Below are positions 46,024 to 57,720 of a stretch of 64,000 nt of DNA, piece by piece. The stretch is from Nemertoderma westbladi (Eukaryota > Xenacoelomorpha > Nemertodermatida > Nemertodermatidae): positions 60,390-124,389 of the forward strand of contig JAUCBJ010001275.1 in the NCBI GenBank assembly GCA_032718475.1, given 5' to 3'. A program made the translations under genes and the position numbers. The notes under the pieces are model-generated. The model was not told the origin of the DNA, did not search any database, and was given only the letters and a program-made list of their open reading frames with translations. Within the stretch, counting starts at the first letter, position 1. Each line of letters opens with the position of its first letter.

Positions 46024-49000
46024 TTTTTTTAAATGGGTGAGAATGATAGTATAATAACATAGTTGATACAATGGATTTCAAATTGCACTATTACACCCTA
46101 TCACCAAATCTGATTTATACAATGAGGTACAGTGATACGGATGTAAGGGGGAAATTCAAAACAGTTGGTTGTTTATGTTGTAGGCCTACTGGTCAGCTAT
46201 TGTCTAGGCCTGTACGACTGTGCTGTACTACCAGGCTATGGCTCAGTGTCGGCGTTGTCCAACCGAATGGAGGCATCAGACACTGGACAATGAACCGGCC
46301 GTTTAGAGGCTGACCTACAACCTCGAAGGCAGAGCAGGGAGGAACGAAGCAACGCGAAGTTTAACTTGCGCCGGATCCACGTGACGCATTCCGAGTACCT
46401 GACCTCGCGTTTGTCCGCGAGCTTCTGTCCCAGGCGCTTAACAAACTGGCGCGTGGTCGGCGCCATCCCGCCAAAGGCCGAGAATATGAGGGGGATGAAA
46501 GTAGAATGTTCCACCTCCCGTATCCTCTCCTCGTACTTAAGAATCTTACGATTCTCGTGGTGGAGGTGCGCTGCGTCTAGGGACATAGCCGCGTTCGTCG
46601 CCGCCAGCGGGTTAAACACGGACACGTCGATGAACGACCGCTGGAATCGGTTTCCCCAGAAGCCGCTCACAGACACATCCAGCCTCGCCTGCTGGTCCGT
46701 CGAGGTGGTACGATGGGTGAAAGTTTCACCGGATAACTGCTGGAGCATCGGCTCAACAGCAACGCAGTAGGCGACCTCATTGAGCGAGTTGGCGACAAAA
46801 TCACGTATCTCATTATGCCTGATGGAGGGGAAACCTCCAGTTGGGCACGACAGGACGTGGGTTGCAGAAAATCGCGCCCCACAGGCACAACGAGATGGTA
46901 GATTCTTCGGACACCAACCGTAGCGGAGACACACCGCATCCCGGAACCCTTCTTTACTCAGGTGAGTAACTTGTAGGGTTAGTGGCTTGGAGTTTAACCA
47001 AGCTGACGCACCTTTTTCTGTTGTGAGTTCACACAGTTTGCGTTGGTCTGTGGGTAACTGGGCGTAAACTTGTTCCCTTTTAGTACGAGACGATGTTACG
47101 GACTCCGCCTTCACCTCGGTCACGATCCGTCTCTGTTCAGTCCGCACCGCTGCCATCGACTCCGCATCTGCGAACGGTTCACAGACTCGGCGCGAGTGGT
47201 CGTACTGCGTCTCCAAGTCGGAAGGAACCGGGATACCCAATCCGCCATCCCGAGTTGGGAGGGAGACTAGTTGGCGTTCAACCGCCGATAGCGACGGCCT
47301 GTCGAGCAGTTTGGCGATGAACCGCTGCACCGTCTCCTCCAGCTTCCCGAAGTGCTCCGTTGCGTTGGGGATGACGCGGGTTAGGAACCTCCACCTGCAG
47401 GAGAGCCCGAACGCCAAACCGGCGTACGCGCAGTGGGGGTCCACCGCGGCAATCTCGGCGAGTCGATCGACTTCCTCCGCAAACTCATCGACTTTCTCCT
47501 CGACGTAGCTGGAACAAAATTCCTCGGTACCGATAACGCCGCCGAGTAGCTTGTTGCCCGTCGTATCAATTGTGAAGATGGTGTTCGCAAACAACGCCTC
47601 CGCCTCCACTAACTTATCCGGCTTTACAGTCAGGACACACTTCGACGGGTAGTACCCGTACAATGGTCCCCTTGAACACGCGATATCAAAGAACTTCCTG
47701 AGTTCTCCCAGTCGGCCCCCCGCGTTCCCATCGTCCGCAAACCACTTCTGTTCCACGTCGCACCCGCGGTCCAGTTCGTCAAGGAGCGGTGTTATACCGC
47801 AGCCAAACATCGGCATCGCCACCGGGTCTCCTTGGGTGGAACCCTCCTCCGAGTAGAGGGTTTCCCCGCCGACGAATAGCCGCGCTGGTTCGCTGTAACA
47901 ATTAGTTACTATCGTGTGCAGCGCCGGACAGACTAAACCGATGTTATGCAACGCTGCGCTGCGGTTTAACACATTAAATGCGTTGGTAGCGTCGATCTGT
48001 AATATGCCGTCGCAGTCCTCAGAGGCAAAGGAATCGTTTAAACTGTGTATCGCGTGTTCGATTCCCGCTTTCTGTCCAAGACACATCTGGACAGATCCGC
48101 CGACGGCCTGTAAATCTGGACTGATACACAGCACCGTCGCCTTTCCGATTACCCGCCGGAGCACCTCGCCTATCCCGATTGGGCGGACCCCCGGGTTCTT
48201 GTCGAGGGCCAACAGACGAGACGAGAGCAACGTAGACAGCGACCCGGGGGGGACAACAACCTGGGCTAGACGCTTTGCCAGGTCAGCGATTCTCTCGCAC
48301 AGCTCAGCCGACGGATTGCGAAACCTTGTCAGAAGGTGTTTCCACCCCTGAACGTCCAGGCCAGATGGGCCCGCCGCGTTTCCCTTCATCCGAAGTAAAC
48401 ATGACTGGATGCATGGACCATCCAGTCGTTCGAACACAACGTTGTGGAACTCCGGCGCGCGATCAAACTCTGTCAGTAAAACTGACTCATCCGCGGGTTT
48501 CGCAGCGGTGTGTTTCTCACGCAGGACATCGCGGACTACCTTTGTTACCCCGTCCTTGTCGGTAAACGTATCGTCCAGGCGGAGCGGTTTGCCTCTAGTC
48601 AGGTCGCGGAGACATCGCGTCGCCGCAGACACATTCCCTGTCAACATATGTCTGACGAACGTTTTCTGGCGCATAACCTCCTGTGACTCGAATTGTCTTA
48701 ACTTGGGAAGATGCGACTGAATCGCCCGGGCCTCAATAAGTAGCTCATTGAAATTACCCGCTTTCCAAGATTCTAGTCTACGTTCTAGAATTCGTCTGTG
48801 TATCGCCGTCGTTGATGAACGTCCAGGCTTCTGAAGCAACAGCGCCGGCATCAACAACAATGCGGTAAGAGAAACTTCCTGCAGCACGTTGTTGGTGGTG
48901 GCTAGAGTCAAGATTCGACACATTTCCGCAACGAAAGCCCGCCCCCCAGCCCCCTGAGGCACTAGGAATAGGTTGGGCCGCCAGTGAACTATAACACCAT

Positions 49001-49866
49001 AAGCATCCGAGATAGACTTCTCGATATGCTGTTTGGGTAATTTAACATGTGCCCCCCAGGTAACCTCTGTTGAACCGGTGACACAAGAAGGCCCTGCTAG
49101 CGGCGCTGGCCCCACTGATGAACCGGTTGGGGGAACCAAGGGGCTAATCCCAGACGCCGGGGGAGCCAGGAGGCCTACAACGGGCGCTGGGGGAACCAGG
49201 GGGCCGACAACGGGCGCTGAGGGAACCAGGAGGTCGACAACGGACGCTGGGGGAACCAGGGGGCCGACAACGGGCGCTGGGGGAACCAGGGGGCCAACAA
49301 CGGACGCTGGGGGAACCAGGGGGCCGACAACGGACGCTGGGGGAACCAGGGGGCCGACAACGGACGCTGGAGGAACCTGGGGGCCGACAACGGACGCTGG
49401 GTCAACCAGGGGGTCGACAACTCTGGCTTGATTTGGCTTGAATGGAGTTATCGCCTCATTTGAGGTAGACTCAGTTAAGGTTGTGTCGAAGTCCACCAAG
49501 GTGTCGTGCCAATCCGTGTCATCGTCGTCCCCTTCGTCGCCCGAGTCTGGGGTTCCGCTATCAACTGGCTGTGAGAGAGAGCCCTCAGATTCTACAGGGA
49601 TAGCGCCGTAGGTGGAAGGTAGCGGCTGCGAGGAAGACGTTTGACCACCGTTCGCGCAGTTTCCGTTCCTCCCGGGAGCACAACTCGAACATTGCCGACC
49701 CTCTACGGCACAGACGCATCTCTGGCAGCGGCGCCCCGACTTGGAGTTGCTACAGCCGCAACAAACCATTCCAAAAAACCCCACGTGAATCCCCAAACGA
49801 ACCCGAAACTAAGCAAAAATCTAGTGGCGTCAGAAAGTCTGACAGTCAGACAGCAATTCCGTTATG
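46024..49866 (-). mobile_element. Satellite-resident retroelement, copy 2 (3.84 kb)
   Basis: Same boundaries as copy 1 relative to the satellite, offset by 10,870 bp. Three substitutions were noticed: G/C at 38850 versus 49720 region, T/A at ~38500 versus ~49370, and G/T at ~38553 versus ~49423. Shared flanking satellite variants mark it as a product of segmental tandem duplication. Confidence 0.85.
46236..49796 (-). CDS. Reverse transcriptase with Cys-rich N-terminus and C-terminal restriction-like endonuclease, copy 2
   Basis: 1186 codons, intact, and differing from the first copy by L28V in the Cys cluster (RCVCAV for RCLCAV) and S125R just before the decapeptide repeat. All RT motifs (A, B, C), the zinc knuckle and the nuclease-like C-terminus are unchanged. 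Two intact, nearly identical ORFs mean the duplication is recent relative to ORF decay. This does not by itself show that the element is active. Confidence 0.8.
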   Translation of the reverse strand: MGIHVGFFGMVCCGCSNSKSGRRCQRCVCAVEGRQCSSCAPGRNGNCANGGQTSSSQPLPSTYGAIPVESEGSLSQPVDSGTPDSGDEGDDDDTDWHDTLVDFDTTLTESTSNEAITPFKPNQARVVDPLVDPASVVGPQVPPASVVGPLVPPASVVGPLVPPASVVGPLVPPAPVVGPLVPPASVVDLLVPSAPVVGPLVPPAPVVGLLAPPASGISPLVPPTGSSVGPAPLAGPSCVTGSTEVTWGAHVKLPKQHIEKSISDAYGVIVHWRPNLFLVPQGAGGRAFVAEMCRILTLATTNNVLQEVSLTALLLMPALLLQKPGRSSTTAIHRRILERRLESWKAGNFNELLIEARAIQSHLPKLRQFESQEVMRQKTFVRHMLTGNVSAATRCLRDLTRGKPLRLDDTFTDKDGVTKVVRDVLREKHTAAKPADESVLLTEFDRAPEFHNVVFERLDGPCIQSCLLRMKGNAAGPSGLDVQGWKHLLTRFRNPSAELCERIADLAKRLAQVVVPPGSLSTLLSSRLLALDKNPGVRPIGIGEVLRRVIGKATVLCISPDLQAVGGSVQMCLGQKAGIEHAIHSLNDSFASEDCDGILQIDATNAFNVLNRSAALHNIGLVCPALHTIVTNCYSEPARLFVGGETLYSEEGSTQGDPVAMPMFGCGITPLLDELDRGCDVEQKWFADDGNAGGRLGELRKFFDIACSRGPLYGYYPSKCVLTVKPDKLVEAEALFANTIFTIDTTGNKLLGGVIGTEEFCSSYVEEKVDEFAEEVDRLAEIAAVDPHCAYAGLAFGLSCRWRFLTRVIPNATEHFGKLEETVQRFIAKLLDRPSLSAVERQLVSLPTRDGGLGIPVPSDLETQYDHSRRVCEPFADAESMAAVRTEQRRIVTEVKAESVTSSRTKREQVYAQLPTDQRKLCELTTEKGASAWLNSKPLTLQVTHLSKEGFRDAVCLRYGWCPKNLPSRCACGARFSATHVLSCPTGGFPSIRHNEIRDFVANSLNEVAYCVAVEPMLQQLSGETFTHRTTSTDQQARLDVSVSGFWGNRFQRSFIDVSVFNPLAATNAAMSLDAAHLHHENRKILKYEERIREVEHSTFIPLIFSAFGGMAPTTRQFVKRLGQKLADKREVRYSECVTWIRRKLNFALLRSSLLCLRGCRSASKRPVHCPVSDASIRLDNADTEP

Positions 49867-52800
49867 TTAGTATACCTGTACGATATAGTAGATTTAGTAT
49901 ACCTGTACGATATAGTAGATTTAGTATACCTGTAGGATATAGTAGATTTAGTATACCTGTACGATATAGTAGATTTAGTATACCTGTACGATATAGTAGA
50001 TTTAGTATACCTGTACGATATAGTAGATTTAGTATACCTGTACGATATAGTAGATTTAGTATACCTGTACGATATAGTAGATTTAGTATACCTGTAGGAT
50101 ATAGTAGATTTAGTATACGTGTACGATATAGTAGATTTAGTATACCTGTAGGATATAGTAGATTTAGTATACCTGTACGATATAGTAGATTTAGTATACC
50201 TGTACGATATAGTAGATTTAGTATACCTGTACGATATAGTAGATTTAGTATACCTGTACGATATAGTAGATTTAGTATACCTGTACGATATAGTAGATTT
50301 AGTATACCTGTAGGATATAGTAGATTTAGTATACGTGTACGATATAGTAAATTTAGTATACCTGTACGATATAGTAGATTTAGTATACCTACCTGTACGA
50401 TATAGTAGATTTAGTATACCTGTACGATATAGTAGATTTAGTATACCTGTAGGATATAGTAGATTTAGTATACCTGTACGATATAGTAGATTTAGTATAC
50501 CTGTACGATATAGTAGATTTAGTATACCTGTACGATATAGTAGATTTAGTATACCTGTACGATATAGTAGATTTAGTATACCTGTACGATATAGTAGATT
50601 TAGTATACCTGTACGATATAGTAGATTTAGTATACCTGTACGATATAGTAGATTTAGTATACCTGTACGATATAGTAGATTTAGTATACCTGTACGATAT
50701 AGTAGATTTAGTATACCTGTAGGATATAGTAGATTTAGTATACCTGTAGGATATAGTAGATTTAGTATACCTGTACGATATAGTAGATTTAGTATACCTG
50801 TACGATATAGTAGATTTAGTATACCTGTACGATATAGTAGATTTAGTATACCTGTACGATATAGTAGATTTAGTATACCTGTACGATATAGTAGATTTAG
50901 TATACCTGTAGGATATAGTAGATTTAGTATACGTGTACGATATAGTAAATTTAGTATACCTGTACGATATAGTAGATTTAGTATACCTACCTGTACGATA
51001 TAGTAGATTTAGTATACCTGTACGATATAGTAGATTTAGTATACCTGTAGGATATAGTAGATTTAGTATACCTGTACGATATAGTAGATTTAGTATACCT
51101 GTACGATATAGTAGATTTAGTATACCTGTACGATATAGTAGATTTAGTATACCTGTAGGATATAGTAGATTTAGTATACCTGTAGGATATAGTAGATTTA
51201 GTATACCTGTACGATATAGTAGATTTAGTATACCTGTACGATATAGTAGATTTAGTATACCTGTACGATATAGTAGATTTAGTATACGTGTACGATATAG
51301 TAGATTTAGTATACCTGTAGGATATAGTAGATTTAGTATACCTGTAGGATATAGTAGATTTAGTATACCTGTACGATATAGTAGATTTAGTATACCTGTA
51401 GGATATAGTAGATTTAGTATACCTGTACGATATAGTAGATTTAGTATACCTGTAGGATATAGTAGATTTAGTATACCTGTACGATATAGTAGATTTAGTA
51501 TACCTGTAGGATATAGTAGATTTAGTATACCTGTAGGATATAGTAGATTTAGTATACCTGTACGATATAGTAGATTTAGTATACCTGTACGATATAGTAG
51601 ATTTAGTATACCTGTAGGATATAGTAGATTTAGTATACCTGTAGGATATAGTAGATTTAGTATACCTGTACGATATAGTAGATTTAGTATACCTGTAGGA
51701 TATAGTAGATTTAGTATACCTGTAGGATATAGTAGATTTAGTATACCTGTACGATATAGTAGATTTAGTATACCTGTACGATATAGTAGATTTAGTATAC
51801 CTGTAGGATATAGTAGATTTAGTATACCTGTACGATATAGTAGATTTAGTATACCTGTACGATATAGTAGATTTAGTATACCTGTACGATATAGTAGATT
51901 TAGTATACCTGTAGGATATAGTAGATTTAGTATACCTGTAGGATATAGTAGATTTAGTATACCTGTACGATATAGTAGATTTAGTATACCTGTACGATAT
52001 AGTAGATTTAGTATACCTGTACGATATAGTAGATTTAGTATACCTGTACGATATAGTAGATTTAGTATACCTGTACGATATAGTAGATTTAGTATACCTG
52101 TACGATATAGTAGATTTAGTATACCTGTACGATATAGTAGATTTAGTATACCTGTACGATATAGTAGATTTAGTATACCTGTAGGATATAGTAGATTTAG
52201 TATACCTGTACGATATAGTAGATTTAGTATACCTGTACGATATAGTAGATTTAGTATACCTGTAGGATATAGTAGATTTAGTATACCTGTACGATATAGT
52301 AGATTTAGTATACCTGTAGGATATAGTAGATTTAGTATACCTGTAGGATATAGTAGATTTAGTATACCTGTAGGATATAGTAGATTTAGTATACCTGTAG
52401 GATATAGTAGATTTAGTATACCTGTACGATATAGTAGATTTAGTATACCTGTAGGATATAGTAGATTTAGTATACCTGTACGATATAGTAGATTTAGTAT
52501 ACCTGTAGGATATAGTAGATTTAGTATACCTGTACGATATAGTACATTTAGTATACCTGTACGATATAGTAGATTTAGTATACCTGTACGATATAGTAGA
52601 TTTAGTATACCTGTACGATATAGTAGATTTAGTATACCTGTACGATATAGTAGATTTAGTATACCTGTAGGATATAGTAGATTTAGTATACGTGTACGAT
52701 ATAGTAAATTTAGTATACCTGTACGATATAGTAGATTTAGTATACCTGTAGGATATAGTAGATTTAGTATACCTGTACGATATAGTAGATTTAGTATACC

Positions 52801-54296
52801 TGTACGATATAGTAGATTTAGTATACCTGTACGATATAGTAGATTTAGTATACCTGTAGGATATAGTAGATTTAGTATACCTGTACGATATAGTAGATTT
52901 AGTATACCTGTACGATATAGTAGATTTAGTATACCTGTACGATATAGTAGATTTAGTATACCTGTACGATATAGTAGATTTAGTATACCTGTACGATATA
53001 GTAGATTTAGTATACCTGTACGATATAGTAGATTTAGTATACCTGTACGATATAGTAGATTTAGTATACCTGTACGATATAGTAGATTTAGTATACCTGT
53101 AGGATATAGTAGATTTAGTATACCTGTACGATATAGTAGATTTAGTATACCTGTACGATATAGTAGATTTAGTATACCTGTACGATATAGTAGATTTAGT
53201 ATACCTGTACGATATAGTAGATTTAGTATACCTGTACGATATAGTAGATTTAGTATACCTGTAGGATATAGTAGATTTAGTATACCTGTACGATATAGTA
53301 GATTTAGTATACCTGTACGATATAGTAGATTTAGTATACCTGTACGATATAGTAGATTTAGTATACCTGTAGGATATAGTAGATTTAGTATACCTGTACG
53401 ATATAGTAGATTTAGTATACCTGTACGATATAGTAGATTTAGTATACCTGTACGATATAGTAGATTTAGTATACCTGTACGATATAGTAGATTTAGTATA
53501 CCTGTACGATATAGTAGATTTAGTATACCTGTACGATATAGTAGATTTAGTATACCTGTACGATATAGTAGATTTAGTATACCTGTACGATATAGTAGAT
53601 TTAGTATACCTGTAGGATATAGTAGATTTAGTATACCTGTAGGATATAGTAGATTTAGTATACCTGTAGGATATAGTAGATTTAGTATACGTGTACGATA
53701 TAGTAGATTTAGTATACCTGTAGGATATAGTAGATTTAGTATACGTGTACGATATAGTAGATTTAGTATACCTGTAGGATATAGTAGATTTAGTATACCT
53801 GTACGATATAGTAGATTTAGTATACCTGTAGGATATAGTAGATTTAGTATACCTGTAGGATATAGTAGATTTAGTATACCTGTAGGATATAGTAGATTTA
53901 GTATACCTGTAGGATATAGTAGATTTAGTATACCTGTACGATATAGTAGATTTAGTATACCTGTACGATATAGTAGATTTAGTATACCTGTAGGATATAG
54001 TAGATTTAGTATACCTGTAGGATATAGTAGATTTAGTATACCTGTAGGATATAGTAGATTTAGTATACCTGTAGGATATAGTAGATTTAGTATACCTGTA
54101 GGATATAGTAGATTTAGTATACCTGTAGGATATAGTAGATTTAGTATACCTGTACGATATAGTAGATTTAGTATACCTGTACGATATAGTAGATTTAGTA
54201 TACCTGTACGATATAGTAGATTTAGTATACCTGTACGATATAGTAGATTTAGTATACCTGTAGGATATAGTAGATTTAGTATACCTGTACGATATG
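49867..54296 (+). repeat. 27-bp satellite, array block 3 (~164 copies)
   Basis: Same monomer. A 31-bp variant (CCTACCTGTACG) occurs at about 50390 and 50988, 598 bp apart, a second higher-order period. The right edge is abrupt at CGATAT|GGATCTGCG. The longest stop-free frame, over 1100 codons, is an artefact of the unit length. Confidence 0.97.
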
Positions 54297-54881
54297 GATC
54301 TGCGCCACTAAGTAATATTCTGATTATTCAATCATAATTCGAAATGTTTCTACAATTATAACTTGTAAAAATTAACAGGAGTGGTTAAATAACAGTTTTT
54401 ATCGTCCCTGCCCTAATCGACAATGTCATTAGCCGTACTAGAACGCCATTCAGGTTGCTTTGACCCTATCTCCCCGGCCTATTTTACTACTTAATTGGCC
54501 CGGGTCATTTATAAATTTTTTTAAATATTGGCTCAAAATGTGCAATTTTGATGGTATAAGGGTTTTCGAAGTCGCTCACCACGATAAAACATGCTAAAAA
54601 TATTTCTGGAAATGCAAACATCAATTTTGGTGCCATTTTGTGGCGCAAGTAGCAAAAATTTAAAACTGTAAAATTATGCCTTTGGTTTTGTAATTCCGAA
54701 ACTATACTCGTTTTCAAGGCCGCTAATTGCGATACAAATCGTTAAAAATCATTCGTGGTAACGCAACTATCATTTTTGGTGCTTGTCTGGTGGGATGAAA
54801 AAAATAAGTAGCATAAAATTCCAAATGGCAAAAATCGAATTTTTTTGGATAATACGATATTTTCGAGTGTCATATTCGTGA
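54297..54881. other. Right flank of the satellite; dispersed repeat with ATATTCGTGATC
   Basis: No gene seen. The end of this stretch (TTTTCGAGTGTCATATTCGTGATC) is related to sequence at 56790, at 60370-60400 and at 60560-60590, so a dispersed repeat family is present. Confidence 0.45.
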
Positions 54882-55368
54882 TCTTCCCTCAGATACTACC
54901 TAGCACTTAGGGCCACTTGGGCCACTGTTAGTACTCTGGCACTAGGCCCATCAAAAAACAAAATACCAAATCGATATATTGGTCATTGTCTTAATTTAGT
55001 GGTGCAGTTTTGTTAGGGTAGAGGTGGGGTTCGTGGCACACTGCTGATGAGGAGAACCACGAATCCCAGGGTTCAGTGTTAAATCTCCGAAACCCTTTTA
55101 TTTTTATAAAATAATTTATTACTTAGACATACCTTTTCGGCGGACAAAATGTCCTATATTTTTCGTAATTTATGGGATAGCCTATTTCGTGCAATACTTA
55201 CCGGAACCTGTAGTTACTGTATGGTTTGGTGCAATTTTTCTTGTGGTAGTTGGGTTGGGTTATGTAGCACTAAAATCGATTTGGTATTTTGTTTTTTGAT
55301 GGGCCTAGTGCCAGAGTACTAACAGTGGCCCAAGTGGCCCTAAATGCTAGGTAGTATCTGAGGGAAGA
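54882..55368. mobile_element. Foldback element with 94-bp terminal inverted repeats
   Basis: The left arm 54882-54975 (TCTTCCCTCAGATACTACC…) is the reverse complement of 55275-55368 with one noticed mismatch (CTTAGGG/CTAAATG position). The ~300-bp interior has no coding similarity. No target-site duplication was found. It is a non-autonomous DNA-transposon-like or foldback structure; the mobiliser is unknown. Confidence 0.75.
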
Positions 55369-56790
55369 CCCCATGTCCTATTTTATTGTTTTAATATTAA
55401 TATTACAATCCCTCTAAAGTCGTGGTTGTCAACATCATATAATTATATATTTAAAGGGGTATTTTCTGACATCTGCGCAATTTTGTTTAAAAATCTGATC
55501 ATTTATCTGTACATACCGGTAGGTGCTAATTTTGGTTGGTTGCATTCAGTTGGGAAATCATGTTTATGCATTTGGGGCTGATGGTAACATACATTGGGGG
55601 TGGGTGGTTTCAACTCTGTTCGGTGGTACGGTAGGATTTCTAATTTAATTGTCATTGTCTTAATTTAGTGGTGCAGTTTTGTTAGGGTAGAGATGGGGTT
55701 CGTGGCACACTGCTGATGAGGAGAACCACGAATCCCAGGGTTCAGTGTTTAAATCTCCGAAACCCTTTTATTTTTATAAAATAATTTATTACTTAGACAT
55801 ACCTTTTCGGTGGACAAAATGTCCTATATTTTTCGTAATTTATGGGATAGCCTATTTCGTGCAATACTTACCGGAACCTGTAGTTACTGTATGGTTTGGT
55901 GCAATTTTTCTTGTGGTAGTTGGGTTGGGTTATGTAGCACTAAAATCGATTTGGTATTTTGTTTTTTGATGGGCCTAGTGCCAGAGTACTAACAGTGGCC
56001 CAAGTGGCCCTAAATGCTAGGTAGTATCTGAGGGAAGACCCCATGTCCTATTTTATTGTTTTAATATTAATATTACAATCCCTCTAAAGTCGTGGTTGTC
56101 AACATCATATAATTATATATTTAAAGGGGTATTTTCTGACATCTGCGCAATTTTGTTTAAAAATCTGATCATTTATCCGTACATACCGGTAGGTGCTAAT
56201 TGGGGTTGGTTGCATTCAGTTGGGAAATCATGTTTATGCATTTGGGGCTGATGGTAACATACATTGGGGGTGGGTGGTTTCAACTCTGTTCGGTGGTACG
56301 GTAGGATTTCTAATTTATTGGTCATTGTCTTAATTTAGTGGTGCAGTTTTGTTAGGGTAGAGGTGGGGTTCGTGGCACACTGCTGATGAGGAGAACCACG
56401 AATCCCAGGGTTCAGTGTTTAAATCTCCGAAACCCTTTTATTTTTATAAAATAATTTATTACTTAGACATACCTTTTCGGCGGACAAAATGTCCTATATT
56501 TTTCGTAATTTATGGGATAGCCTATTTCGTGCAATACTTACCGGAACCTGTAGTTACTGTATGGTTTGGTGCAATTTTTCTTGTGGTAGTTGGGTTGGGT
56601 TATGTAGCACTAAAATCGATTTGGTATTTTGTTTTTTGATGGGCCTAGTGCCAGAGTACTAACAGTGGCCCAAGTGGCCCTAAATGCTAGGTAGTATCTG
56701 AGGGAAGACCCCATGTCCTATTTTATTGTTTTAATATTAATATTACAATCCCTCTAAAGTCGTGGTTGTCAACATCATATAATTATATAT
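54982..56790 (+). repeat. ~670-bp tandem repeat, 2.7 copies
   Basis: Unit starts GTCATTGTCTTAATTTAG at 54982, 55651 and 56321; the third copy stops near 56790. Each unit contains the interior and right arm of the foldback element plus about 280 bp of right flank, while the left arm occurs only once. Substitutions between copies are few. Short open frames of ~74 codons repeat with it and are not credible genes. Confidence 0.9.
55026..55067 (+). other. Stem-loop conserved in all three tandem units
   Basis: GGGGTTCGTGG pairs with CCACGAATCCC (11 bp with one G-T wobble) around a 20-base loop containing CTGATGAG. The second unit has A at one stem-adjacent position (GAGATGGGG) and keeps the stem. 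It could be an RNA or DNA hairpin; function unknown. Confidence 0.45.
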
Positions 56791-57086
56791 TCGTGATCAG
56801 CATCTCAGAAAACTCCTAATGTCATACAATCAGGTTGATTTGATAATGAATTTTTATTATCAAATTTGTGCTGCATGTATTTTTCTTGCCGCATATAAGA
56901 ACTCCTTGTAATTTATTTTGTAATTAATTATTGTTTGTTAGTGTTGTTTATTTAACCCACTGTTGCACTGGTATAGCAGAAAGTCAGCTGTAAGCAGTCA
57001 GACTGTTTGGCGCCAATACCGAAAACTACAACGCCTTCCTTCCATTTTGGAAGTCATCCACGGCCACGCCTCCGCTCATTGCGAGA

Positions 57087-57720
57087 ATGCCAGCCTGCTG
57101 TGGGCGCAATCCGAAGTCTGGGCGTTGTATCCGTTGCTTATGCGCGAAATCAGCATCTCCTTGCACTTCATGTGCTCCGTTGGCGAATGGGCGTTGTTGC
57201 AACTCGTTCGGAGCCATTTGCTCACAACTGGTTGTTTCCGAAAACGTTCTCAATTCAACCCATCAAGACTGCAGTGCGTCCCAGCCGGTGGCTGGGGCTG
57301 CCATGGAGATTAAACTGGAACACGACGAGACACTAATGGACCACGATCGAACCCTGGCTGCAACTGGTTTGTCGTCTGGTCCGTCGTTCTTGGGGGCCAC
57401 CACAGTGGCAACCCCGCCATTATACAGTCCTTCAAGAGGATCCCCCACCATCATCCATTCAGTGTGCACGCTATCTCCAGTGGAGGCGCGAGTGTGTGCA
57501 AAGGAGATTCTTATTGGTGTACGTGGTCGGGTAAATGGCCAACTGAGCCCCTACATAGATGCATTGACCCACCCATCATCAGGTACCTCACTTCCAATAA
57601 TGAACACAGCAGGAATGGTTCCCCCAGCATTGAGTCCCCCAGTACTAGGCCATCCAGAAAGGCATCCCCAGATAACGGTATTGAGTCCCCCAGTAACGGG
57701 TCCCCCAATATCAAACCTCC
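57087..57720 (+). pseudogene. Degenerate relative of the satellite-resident element: Cys-rich N-terminus
   Basis: The frame from 57087 begins MPACCGRNPKSGRCIRCLCA and continues K-S-A-S-P-C-T-S-C-A-P-x-x-N-G-R-C. This matches the N-terminus of the 1186-residue ORF (M-V-C-C-G-C-x-x-S-K-S-G-R-R-C-Q-R-C-x-C, C-S-S-C-A-P-G-R-N-G-N-C) in Cys spacing and several other residues. About 150 residues of low conservation follow before the Pro-rich repeat. It is on the opposite strand to the satellite copies and much older, with a frameshift near 57720. Confidence 0.7.

Noticed and set aside
31902-54296. CRISPR-like or telomeric array
   Set aside because: The units are directly adjacent with no unique spacers, and the monomer does not resemble a telomere repeat.
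31883-54337. Very long open frames (up to >1100 codons) encoding RYSRFSIPV or TKSTISYRY type 9-residue repeats
   Set aside because: They arise because the 27-bp satellite unit is a multiple of three and lacks stops in several frames of both strands; no start context, no domain, and the frames run into flanking DNA by chance.
55026-55067. Hammerhead ribozyme suggested by CTGATGAG in the loop
   Set aside because: The second core (GAAA) and the three-helix layout are missing; the bases are better explained by one simple 11-bp stem-loop.
55745-56639. Repeated 74-codon ORF as a small membrane-protein gene
   Set aside because: It is part of the 670-bp tandem unit, spans the foldback interior and arm, and has no credible start context or conservation beyond the DNA repeat itself.
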